Positions 14,725 to 22,900 of a stretch of 24,413 nucleotides of DNA are shown one piece after another. Made by a program: the position numbers and the translations under genes. Every line of letters starts with the position of its first letter. The first letter of the stretch is position 1. Source of the stretch: a virus; IMG/VR virus record IMGVR_UViG_3300020055_000151, positions 1 to 24,413 of that record. One strand, 5' to 3'. The notes beneath the pieces are model-generated. The model did not search any database. It saw only the letters and a program-made list of their open reading frames with translations, and was not told the DNA's origin.

Positions 14725-16125
14725 TTAAGACCTGTAAGAACCATCTATAGCTTTATTTTTACCTAATGGGTAAAATGGTAGCGTCCTAAATAGTGGGTAG
14801 CTTCCATACATAAATATACCGTTATTTTGATCTTTTGCCCCGCCAAGTTGGCAGCTGAAAGTCATATCAACAGTTTCGTTGTCTCCAATAGCGTTAGAAA
14901 AAGTTTCACTATCTAATCTAGCATTTTTAACTTCAAATTTAATTTTGCTAGATCCCGGTAAACCTGTAGAAGGATCACAATTGTATAAATCCAAGGTGAA
15001 TGTGTGGGTTTGAGTGTGGCACAAATTATTGTACAAATTAAAGGCATTGTTTAATTCTGAAACAATTGCAGAAATAGAAACCTCAATATTTAAAGGTAAA
15101 TCTATAACTCTAGCATAACCAAACGTATTCCCAAGTCTTTGTAAAACTGTTCTAGACATTGGTACAGAGATACTCATACTTTGAATGTGTGCAACTCCAT
15201 CGCCTGCTAAATCTGTTATACCGTCATAAGCTCCAGATTGGCCAATGGTTAAAGTGATATCTCCGGGTCTTAATGCTGTTACGCTTCCAGTTCCAGAAAC
15301 ATTTAATGGTAGACCTACTGCCTCAGTGCCTTGAATGAAGTATTCTTGAGTTGAGTTGATAGAGCCATCACTAATATTAATCCAAGGAGAAATCGGTGAT
15401 GTGCTAGCGTTACCTGATGCTCTGTCTTCTACTTTGATATTAAAAGCTTCAACGGTAACAGAAGCAGTAGGAATAGATCCAACCGCAGCTTCAACGGTGT
15501 AATCAGATATAAAACCGTTACCAATTGAAACAACATCGTATTCTGTAGCAGCATTAGCTGATGTTACTGAGTTAGCTTGAACATCTTTGCCTTCTTTGGT
15601 CACAAGGATAAAAAAGTTATTTCCTTGGGTATCCTCAATTAAACCAGATAGTGCGCTATATCCTGATAAAGCCAAATCGCCAGTACTATAAGGAGTACTT
15701 GTATCTGGTCTACCTCCATCGTAACCATCTAATGTAGATGTTGGTACATTAAACCCTAGTTTTCTTTCGTTACCTCCATCAGTTAGGTAATAATTGAAAT
15801 CTAACCCAACAGTCGGGGATTCCATTGCTATAGAGTCTAATCGTGCTAACTTACCGAATTCATTGATATCTGTTCTATTAATCGTAAAATTAAAATTCGC
15901 AGATTGAATTCTTTCCAGCGGCATAGTTAAAGACCTTAATTTAGGTCCACTAGTGTAATTGGGACTTTCCCATTCTGTAATCCCAGTCCAAGAAGTATAA
16001 CCATGATCATCTAATACGTTTGGGGTATCAGATGCACCGGCACCTCCTTTTTGCAAATGGTAGCCAGTTGAACTGGGGGAAACAAAAAGAGCTTCACTTT
16101 GATAAATTATTCTATTTCTTGCCAT
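14725..16125 (-). CDS. Tail tube-like virion protein, copy A
   Basis: A 466-residue paralogue of the protein downstream of it, by eye well over half identical in the N-terminal 120 residues and in the VTVEAFNI and LGNTFGYARV blocks, and divergent in the loops (about 15-50, 140-160, 230-275). Loops are where tube subunits usually vary. Residues 1-14 are identical to copy B, which fixes the ATG at 16125. It follows three head-tail joining genes on the same strand, the normal slot for a major tail protein. The 64-base leader has no Shine-Dalgarno site; an exact TATAAATA lies 62 bases before the ATG and may be its late promoter. Whether A and B build one mixed tube, or one is the tube and the other a cap or decoration, cannot be told from sequence. 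Confidence 0.68.
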   Translation of the reverse strand: MARNRIIYQSEALFVSPSSTGYHLQKGGAGASDTPNVLDDHGYTSWTGITEWESPNYTSGPKLRSLTMPLERIQSANFNFTINRTDINEFGKLARLDSIAMESPTVGLDFNYYLTDGGNERKLGFNVPTSTLDGYDGGRPDTSTPYSTGDLALSGYSALSGLIEDTQGNNFFILVTKEGKDVQANSVTSANAATEYDVVSIGNGFISDYTVEAAVGSIPTASVTVEAFNIKVEDRASGNASTSPISPWINISDGSINSTQEYFIQGTEAVGLPLNVSGTGSVTALRPGDITLTIGQSGAYDGITDLAGDGVAHIQSMSISVPMSRTVLQRLGNTFGYARVIDLPLNIEVSISAIVSELNNAFNLYNNLCHTQTHTFTLDLYNCDPSTGLPGSSKIKFEVKNARLDSETFSNAIGDNETVDMTFSCQLGGAKDQNNGIFMYGSYPLFRTLPFYPLGKNKAIDGSYRS

Positions 16126-16186
16126 AATGTTTTAGGTGTTAAATTTACAATAATTTACAACTTTTGGTTAAATTTGAGAAATTTTA

Positions 16187-16194
16187 TATTTATA
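16187..16194 (-). promoter_or_regulatory. Candidate late promoter TATAAATA upstream of the tube genes
   Basis: Read on the minus strand, 16194-16187 is TATAAATA, identical to the T4 late promoter -10 octamer. It overlaps the stop codon of the 285-residue gene and lies about 60 bases before the copy A start, so it could give the tube genes their own strong transcript. The octamer is AT-only and also occurs by chance inside genes here (for instance near 1021 and 3607 on the minus strand), so the evidence is position, not sequence alone. Confidence 0.35.
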
Positions 16195-17047
16195 ATCTGG
16201 GGAACCGATACTTGTGAATTTCAAAATCTATAAACCCAACATACAAAGAAGGTTCTAAAACTTTTTTGATTCTATCCGAGAACTTCGATACCATAGTATT
16301 ATCTATTAAGTATATATCGTTAGGATAATTACTTGCTAACCCTGTATAATTATATCCATTGGGATATTGAGACGTTTTGATATCACCATATTCGTTTAAT
16401 GGAACTCCTGTAAATGGCACATTAGCAAATACTTCCTTGTTTGAATCATTGAATATAGAGAGTATACCGTCTAACTCGTACATATTTTCCGCAAATACCA
16501 CAGCTTTGCCTTGAGCTATAGTGTTATCTTCGCCGCCTAAAGCGAAAGGTTGGTTGTTTAAGCTTTCTATGGATAAAAATGCAGCAGGCGTTACTTGATC
16601 GTAAGGTTTTATGTTTGTAAGTGTTCTAGTATACCTACTGTTGCTTTCGTATTTACCTTCTAATATTAGTTGTTCTTCGTTTTGATTAGATATGTAAGTA
16701 TTAAAGTTTTTGACACTATAAGTGCCGCTAATATTTGTTCCAGTAGGAAACCCTTCGTCGAACATCACTCTTCCGTTATCATAATCTATAATTAAGCCAC
16801 TTACGCCTCTTGTGTATTCTACGCCATCGCCACTGACAGACTCTATAACAACAGCACTATCGATAGATTTATCAGCGACAAACTGTTTGTAAGGACTGCC
16901 AAAAACAACTTTGTCGGGAAACCTTGTGTCAGAATAATAATAAAAATCGCTAGTAAACGTTTCGTAAGCTTCGCCTTTTCTCATTAAATATGAGTCGAAC
17001 CATAAATAAAAACTGCTAAGTAGTTGGTGCTGAAAAACTGGTTTCAT
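16190..17047 (-). CDS. Head-tail joining or neck virion protein, unknown family
   Basis: A 285-residue protein without a motif I can name. It begins MKPVFQHQLLSSFYLWFDSY and is rich in Y, F, N and G with a beta-type pattern: SGLIIDYDNGRVMFDEGFP (82-100) and FLSIESLNN with PFALGGEDNTIAQG are strand-turn-strand segments, and the C-terminus (IKKVLEPSLYVGFIDFEIHK) looks like a strand-rich interface. No signal peptide, membrane segment or cysteine pair is apparent. It overlaps the upstream gene by 4 bases (ATGA) and is followed, after a 64-base gap, by the tail tube genes. In ordered tail modules this slot is filled by a tail terminator or tail completion protein, which is my best inference. Confidence 0.55.
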   Translation of the reverse strand: MKPVFQHQLLSSFYLWFDSYLMRKGEAYETFTSDFYYYSDTRFPDKVVFGSPYKQFVADKSIDSAVVIESVSGDGVEYTRGVSGLIIDYDNGRVMFDEGFPTGTNISGTYSVKNFNTYISNQNEEQLILEGKYESNSRYTRTLTNIKPYDQVTPAAFLSIESLNNQPFALGGEDNTIAQGKAVVFAENMYELDGILSIFNDSNKEVFANVPFTGVPLNEYGDIKTSQYPNGYNYTGLASNYPNDIYLIDNTMVSKFSDRIKKVLEPSLYVGFIDFEIHKYRFPRL

Positions 17048-17661
17048 TTCGTGTATCTATCTTCTAAATTTTTTACGTTTTTGTAATATTCGTTTAGTAA
17101 TTCACTTAAATAGCCTGTGTTTGTGAATTTACCTGACCTGATTTTTCTGTTAGCTTGTATACCTTCTCCAGACCTCGATTCTTCATGGTCAGATGTAATA
17201 TACATGCCGAAGCCTGATAGCCCTGTTTCCATGGCTTTAACCCATGATCTTCCTCTTGCCCAAGGTAAAGGAGTAGCTTTATATATTTTATCTTTTGTTG
17301 GTACGTCTATTTTAACATCTGTATAACCATTTCTACTAACAATTTTAATTTCGTATTCCATCAGTATAGCTTTTAAAACTTTTATAGGTTTTTCGTCTTC
17401 ATAAAAACCAATAAAACCAAACAAATTTGAATACCCTTTTAAAGTGCCGCTAAGATTGTATCCATTAGGACCCATATCTATTTCTCTTGATATAGGGTGA
17501 TTTAAAAAACTTTGTATGAATTTATTGCGAACTGATCGCATAGCCTTTTCAGCTCTAGTTCTAACTGTCTTTTTCCACTCCGCTGTTAAATGCAATTTGT
17601 TAAGCTCCGGTATTACGTAGAGCTTCATCAAATCCCTTTTTCTATAAGTGATAGATGGCAT
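17044..17661 (-). CDS. Neck or tail-completion protein
   Basis: A 205-residue basic protein. The N-terminal half is helical and positively charged (RKRDLMKLYVIPEL, KKTVRTRAEKAMRSVRNKFI). Then comes a G/Y-rich stretch GYNLSGTLKGYSNLFGFIGF and a block I associate with structural proteins of tailed phages: PLPWARGRSWVKAMETGLSG (131-150), FGMYI, SRSGEGIQ and a C-terminal TGYLSELLNEYYKN helix. The RSWVKAMETGLSG / SGxGIQ pattern appears in head-tail joining proteins with an HK97 gp10-like fold, but my match is by memory. Overlaps of 1 base upstream (TAATG) and 4 bases downstream (ATGA) show tight translational coupling with both neighbours. Expected to sit between portal ring and tail tube. Confidence 0.55.
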   Translation of the reverse strand: MPSITYRKRDLMKLYVIPELNKLHLTAEWKKTVRTRAEKAMRSVRNKFIQSFLNHPISREIDMGPNGYNLSGTLKGYSNLFGFIGFYEDEKPIKVLKAILMEYEIKIVSRNGYTDVKIDVPTKDKIYKATPLPWARGRSWVKAMETGLSGFGMYITSDHEESRSGEGIQANRKIRSGKFTNTGYLSELLNEYYKNVKNLEDRYTK

Positions 17662-18113
17662 TATTGAGATGATTTAACAAAGAATGTATAAAATTGAACA
17701 TCAAATAAACCATGCCCACGAAAATCGCTATCGACAAAGTAAACGCCATTATCGAATTCTAATCTTAGGCAATCTTTAACTGTGCTATAATCAGCAGCTT
17801 TAATTTTAAGCCTTATCTTGCCTTCTTGCATTTTAATTTTTAATTGAGAGTCTGCTTCAGAATCTGAAAAATAATCTTCATCATAAGATTTGTTATACAT
17901 AATTCTGGCATATATTTGCGCAGATTGAGGCGTATAAGTTATACTCGTTGTGGCCCCAGCATTTCCGTAAACTGAGTTGAAAGATGTACTTGGAGTAGAA
18001 ATAGTTTCTTTAGCTCTTTTATAAACAGTAACCAGCCTAGCAAAAGTATCATGCTGATCATTCATTATGCTATTTAATGCGCTTTTTTCTGTTGATGTTA
18101 GTAAGCTTGACAT
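17661..18113 (-). CDS. Probable head-tail connector protein
   Basis: A 150-residue protein and the first gene of the minus-strand module. It starts MSSLLTSTEKSALNSIMNDQ, has an S/T-rich middle (residues 38-60), then alternating strands: QIYARIMYN (65-73), KIRLKIKAADYSTV (98-111), CLRLEFDNGVYFVDSDF (114-130) and a final DVQFYTFFVK strand. The small beta-barrel look and the place ahead of neck and tube genes suggest a head-tail connector or stopper, but no family motif is certain. A TGTATAAT box starts 16 bases before the ATG, which would give a nearly leaderless mRNA, and an exact TATAAATA lies about 58 bases before it. It shares one base with the next gene (TAATG). Confidence 0.5.
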   Translation of the reverse strand: MSSLLTSTEKSALNSIMNDQHDTFARLVTVYKRAKETISTPSTSFNSVYGNAGATTSITYTPQSAQIYARIMYNKSYDEDYFSDSEADSQLKIKMQEGKIRLKIKAADYSTVKDCLRLEFDNGVYFVDSDFRGHGLFDVQFYTFFVKSSQ

Positions 18114-18183
18114 ACAAAAACATTATACACTTTTTAAAGTTTTTTTAGAAAATTGACACATTTTATTTAATATTTATAGTCAT
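18114..18183. promoter_or_regulatory. Divergent promoter region between tail modules
   Basis: This 70-base spacer drives the minus-strand connector/tube module and the plus-strand chaperone/tape measure module. On the minus strand it holds TATAAATA (18178-18171) and GTGTATAAT (18130-18122). On the plus strand there is TTGACA (18153-18158) with TATAGT 16 bases on, but this box ends only 3 bases before the ATG. No Shine-Dalgarno site is seen for either first gene. Confidence 0.45.
18171..18178 (-). promoter_or_regulatory. Candidate late promoter TATAAATA upstream of the connector module
   Basis: Minus-strand TATAAATA, identical to the T4 late octamer, about 58 bases before the connector gene start at 18113. 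Its distance matches the other intergenic copy at 16187-16194. A competing extended -10-like TGTATAAT lies closer to the gene. Confidence 0.35.
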
Positions 18184-18963
18184 ATGTTTAAGCAAATTTA
18201 TTCATTCACAATTCAAAGCGAAAAAGAGGTTGAAAAGATCACCAAAGAAATCATGAAAAATGATGAAGGTGTTGAAGAGGAGGTCGAAGTCAAGAAAAAG
18301 GTCAAAGAAAAATACCCTATTGAATTCATTATCAAGAAGCCCTCTAGGAGACAATTAGAGGAAGCAGATACTGAATATTCGATTGCGATGAGCCAATCTA
18401 TCAAAAAGGGTATTTTGACAAAAGCAATGTTGGCCAAAAAGTATGCTGATTCAGGCGGGGCATTGACAGAAAAAGATGCCCAAGAATTATTAGATAATTA
18501 TAAGAAGCTTAGCGATTTAGAGCAAGAAGTTACAAGAATGGCTATCTCTGGATATGACGAAAAAGACACAGACCAAAAAGCCAAAGCTAAAAAAATCAAT
18601 GATGAGTTAACTGTAGTTAAGCGTCAGATTGTAGATTTAGAAACTAATTACCAAACTATTTTTGCTCATACTGCAGATATCAAAGCTCAGCAAACTACAG
18701 TTTTGTGGTATTTGCTCAACCTCACTTACATTCAGTACGATTTAGGTGGGTCAACTAGCCCGAGTTTATATTTTACAGGTAAAACATTTGAAGACAAGTT
18801 GGATAATTACTATGAAAAAGATGAATCTTCTGACGAAATATTCAACAAGGTTATAAATAAACTTACCACAATTATTAGTTATTGGTACTACAGCGGAGAT
18901 AATTTTGACGAAGCTCAAGTCGCTGCTTTGGTTAAATCTGACTTAGATGAACCAGAAGAGTGA
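18184..18963 (+). CDS. Probable tail assembly chaperone 1
   Basis: A 259-residue acidic, helical protein directly upstream of a second chaperone-like gene and the tape measure, the standard place for the pair that keeps tape measure protein soluble until the tube forms around it. It begins MFKQIYSFTIQSEKEVEKIT, has a charged E/K hairpin (24-45), YPIEFIIKKPSRRQLEEADT (44-63), a coiled-coil stretch (about 105-160), and an aromatic C-terminal part (LWYLLNLTYIQYDL 174-187; ISYWYYSGDNFDEAQ 231-245). There is no membrane segment or signal peptide. The C-terminus overlaps the next gene by 17 bases in the +1 frame, and its stop is TGA followed by C. Assignment is from position and composition; sequence families of these chaperones are poorly conserved. 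Confidence 0.6.
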   Translation: MFKQIYSFTIQSEKEVEKITKEIMKNDEGVEEEVEVKKKVKEKYPIEFIIKKPSRRQLEEADTEYSIAMSQSIKKGILTKAMLAKKYADSGGALTEKDAQELLDNYKKLSDLEQEVTRMAISGYDEKDTDQKAKAKKINDELTVVKRQIVDLETNYQTIFAHTADIKAQQTTVLWYLLNLTYIQYDLGGSTSPSLYFTGKTFEDKLDNYYEKDESSDEIFNKVINKLTTIISYWYYSGDNFDEAQVAALVKSDLDEPEE

Positions 18964-19933
18964 CATTAACTATAGAGAAATGTTTAGAGATATTGTTTTT
19001 GGTTATTCTGAAATAGAATTCCAAAATCAAATCTTGTACATTAAACATTTGTCTGTTTTTGATCAAATTCACATTGATGAATTGCGAAATAAATTTTTAT
19101 CTGCCGCAAAAAAAAGAGGGATACCTACCGAAAAAGAGTATTTAGAATATCTTACAGAAAACAATATATGGACTTCTAAAGATGAAAGCGAATTAAAAGA
19201 AAAAACTAAATACTTAGAATCTTTAGAAACAACTAAAAAAGGTTTATATTTAACATCTGAAATAGACAACATCAATAAGCAAATATCTGATGCCGAAAAG
19301 GATGTAGCAAGCGTAAGGTATAAAAAACTGCAATTGATGACAGAAACTTGTGAGTCTTATGCGGACAAAAGAGTTTCTGAGCATTATGTATTTTTGTCTT
19401 TTTACAAAGAAAAAGATCTTATAAATAGGAAGTTTTGTCAAGAAGAAGTAGACGAGCTTTCAAAAAACGAAATGCTTGAGCTTGTCAATAAGTACAATTA
19501 CAAATACGAAGTCTTTAATGATTTAAATATACAGAAACTAACTTTAGAAGAATTTTTCTCAATGTATAGGCCGTTTTGCGAAAGCATTAACGACTTTTAC
19601 GATAAAAGTATATTTTTATTATCAACCCACCAGCTGAAGCTTATAGTTTATTCAAGAATGTTTAAAAACATTTTTGAAAATTATCCAAAGATACCTGATC
19701 AAATCAAAAAAGAACCCGATAAAATTATTGATTATGTCAATGCTCAAGATAAGGCGAAGAATACATTGAAGAATGTAGACAGAGAGGGGGCATCTACAAT
19801 TGTTGGGGCAAAAGAGTCTGATTACGATAATTTGGGCGTAGGAGGAAATAAATCTCAATCATTATCAGACATGCTGAAAAGTCATGGAGGCAAAATGGAC
19901 ATGAAAGACCTCATGAAAGCGATGAATAAGTGA
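18947..19933 (+). CDS. Probable tail assembly chaperone 2
   Basis: A 328-residue helical protein between chaperone 1 and the tape measure. N-terminal YREMFRDIVFGYSEIEFQNQ and LYIKHLSVFDQIHIDELRN give a small alpha/beta start; a long charged coiled coil covers about 78-135; a globular helical part (150-265) includes HYVFLSFYKEKDL, LEEFFSMYRPF and FLLSTHQLKLIVYSR; the tail (285-328) is G/S/K-rich and ends in SDMLKSHGGKMDMKDLMKAM. The ATG at 18947 follows an in-frame TAG at 18944-18946 by no bases, so the frame cannot begin earlier. A start at ATG 18980 (residue 12) is possible. It lies 17 bases within chaperone 1 in the +1 frame, indicating coupling or, less likely, a recoded fusion. The tape measure starts 36 bases after the stop. 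Confidence 0.55.
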   Translation: MNQKSDINYREMFRDIVFGYSEIEFQNQILYIKHLSVFDQIHIDELRNKFLSAAKKRGIPTEKEYLEYLTENNIWTSKDESELKEKTKYLESLETTKKGLYLTSEIDNINKQISDAEKDVASVRYKKLQLMTETCESYADKRVSEHYVFLSFYKEKDLINRKFCQEEVDELSKNEMLELVNKYNYKYEVFNDLNIQKLTLEEFFSMYRPFCESINDFYDKSIFLLSTHQLKLIVYSRMFKNIFENYPKIPDQIKKEPDKIIDYVNAQDKAKNTLKNVDREGASTIVGAKESDYDNLGVGGNKSQSLSDMLKSHGGKMDMKDLMKAMNK

Positions 19934-19969
19934 TTTTTTTTGTAAAAAAAGTGTATATTGATTAAGAAT

Positions 19970-22900
19970 ATGGCGATTAATATACCTGCGAATATAAATC
20001 TTCAAGTTAGCGGTTCTAGACCGTTAGGAAAATTAACTGGAGATTTGAATCAGTTTGAAAGCTCGTTACGTGCTGCTAACGCCCGTGTATTAGCTTTCGG
20101 TGCCTCTACTGCTATCATTGCAGGTATCACTAAATCGTTTAAAGATTTAGCTGCTACCACCATTCAAGTTCAAAAATCTTTCACTGACATTAATCGTATT
20201 TTATCTGTAACAGATTCTACTTTTAATAAATTTGGGTCAGATATTTTCAGGATAGCAAAGCAAACTGCCACAGGTTTTGATGATGTAGCCAAGGCTGCTT
20301 TGGAATTTTCTCGTCAAGGTTTGAGTGTTGAAGAGGTGTCTAAAAGAACCGCTGACGCTTTAACTTTGGTTCGATTGACGGGTATAGACGCAGAAAAATC
20401 AGTGAGTCTTTTAACTGCCACAGTAAATGCTTTTAGTAATCTAGATACAACAAAAGCTCTTAATAAATTTGTGGCTGTAGAAACTAAGTTTGCTGTTTCT
20501 GCCGGTAACCTTATTGAAGGTTTGAGTCGAGTTGGTTCTGCTGCAACTGATGCAAAAGTGAGTTTTGATGAACTAAATGCTTTGATTACAGCGGTTCAAC
20601 AAACAACCGGTAGAGGTGGTGCTGTAATTGGTAACGCTTTAAAAACTATATTTACTCGTTTGCAACGACAAAGCACACTAGAGCAATTAGAAAGGTTCAA
20701 TATAGGTGTGCGAGATATCGAAGGTAATATTTTACCGGCTGTTAGAATATTAGAAAATTTTGCTAAAGCTTATGATGGTTTATCTGATTCAACTCAAGCT
20801 TATTTAAGAGAGCAAGTTGCTGGAGTTTTCCAAGCGAACAATCTTTCTGCTATACTTAAAGATTTAAATAAAGAGCAATCTATCACAGCTAAATCTTTAG
20901 AAGTTTCAAAGAATGCTACCAATGAAGCTGCTTTAGCTAATGAAAAATTAAACAGAAGTTTAAGCGCATTATTAGCGCAGTCTTCTACAGAGGTAGCGCA
21001 GTTACAAGCTAATATTGGCAAGGTAACTTTTGAGCCGCTTGCAAAAAGTGTCACAAAAATTTTCGTAGATAGTTTAGAGCAAATCAACAAAGTGATATCT
21101 ACTCCTCAAAAAGATTTAGAATCAGCAGGCGAACAGTTTGGAGGTTTTTTGAGCAAAGGTATACTGAAAGGTTTGTCTAATTTATTATTACCTGCAACAG
21201 CTGGGATATTTACTGTTTTAGCCGTAGTCGCAAAAAGATTTTTAAAAGATTTGGCGGCGGCAGTGCCAGCATATTTAGGTTTAGAAACTCAAGCTGCTAA
21301 AAGGCTTCAACTAGAACAAAACATATTAAGAGTTTTGCAGCAGCAAAACGAACAAACCAAAAAAAACACAATGCTGTCCACTTTACCTGCCAATAAAAGG
21401 CAGGCTGCAGGAGTTACATCTATGGAATTAGGTGCTGAATCTGCTTCAGCTATGAAAGAGCAAAGGAGAATTCAGGACATACAGTCTAGAATTGCACTTG
21501 GTGGCGTTGGATCAAGCAAAGGTATGGTTTCAGCTTTTGGGAATGTAGCAGGTAGCTTGGTGGGTGGAGCTTTATCTATAGACCCTAAGGCTAGTGCATC
21601 GATGGTTGCTAAAGCAAACCAATTATCTTCTGCGTTAGCGGTTGGAGTAAAAGACCAACAAAAGTTCAATGCTCAAGTTAAACGTGTAGCTCAACAATAC
21701 GGTGTTAACTATAATCAATTGTTAGGGCAAATAAGAAATGCGTCTAAAGTTAATTTAGCTGGGGTAGTATCTCAAGCAAACCCAAATTTCAAAAAAATAC
21801 AAATTGAAGCTAGTAAGCTTGCTGGGTCAATAAATAGAGGTTCAATTCAAGCAGATGTAGCTGCTTTGGAAATGAAAGAATTTGCTATAAGTTTAGGTAT
21901 GAGTAGTGCGCAAGCTACTAAAATAGCAAACAGAATGCTTTTGATGTCTCAACAAGCGGATCAGGCCGCTAAAGGAGGCTTTTTTACAAGATTAAGTAGA
22001 AGAATGGGGGGAATGGGGGGGAGGCTTGGGTTGGGGCTTGCAACAGGCCTACCAATGGTCGCTGGATTAGCTGAGCAGGCTATTTTTAGTGATACGCCTA
22101 GAAGCAAACTAAGCGGAGGTGAGAGAATTTTTAAATCAGGACTAGCTAATGTCTCCAGTTATGCAAGCGTGGGCGGGACGGCAGGCTTTATTATGGGTGG
22201 GCCTGCTGGGGCGGCAGCAGGTGCGGCAGCTGGAGCTATAGCAGGATTAGCGCAAGCTGCATTGAATGCTAATTTAAGTTTAGATGAATTAGCTGAAGTA
22301 ACAGAAGAGTATGCTAACAAAACCAAAGAAGATACTAGCTTAGCTAACCAGTATATAGAAGCAGTCAGAAAATTGAATGATCCGGCTTTAAGTGGGCAAG
22401 CCAGATTGGAGGCTCAAAAGAAATTTCAAGAAGTTTTAGAAAAAGTTAGTAAAAGCGATTTGCCTGAAAGATTTAAATCAGCAGGCAGGAATGTAACCGA
22501 GCTAGCTAGTTCGCTTAAGCTTTATGAAAAAGAACGTCGTAGAGGAGAAGTAATTCGGGGATTAGGAACCAAAGGAGCTCAACTTCAATTACTACAAAGA
22601 GGTTTTACATCTGCTGCGGGAGCTCCTACAGGAGGATCTGCAGCAATAACCAGTGCAGAGGCTTATAAATTTTTCGATAAAGAAACTATTGCGTCAATAA
22701 CTCCGGCATTTGGAGAATTTTTTGGTTACTTTGCTGACGCAGCAGGTAAAATATCTCCAGAAACTGCGCAAAAATTAAATAAAATAGTAAAAGATAATAG
22801 TGGCGGACTTTTTGGTTTTGATGAGGAAGGTTTAGCCAAGGATTTGCAGAGCGCTTTCCCAGATACGATTGGGCTTGGAGATATTGAGATATTAAGTGAA

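Noticed and set aside
18153-18180. Standard sigma-70 promoter TTGACA-N16-TATAGT for chaperone 1.
   Set aside because: The -10 box ends 3 bases before the ATG, so transcription would begin inside the coding region; it could only serve a shorter product.
22006-22021. Frameshift or sequencing error at the 6- and 7-base G runs.
   Set aside because: The frame stays open for about 2000 bases before and 2400 bases after, and the translated tape measure is coherent throughout.
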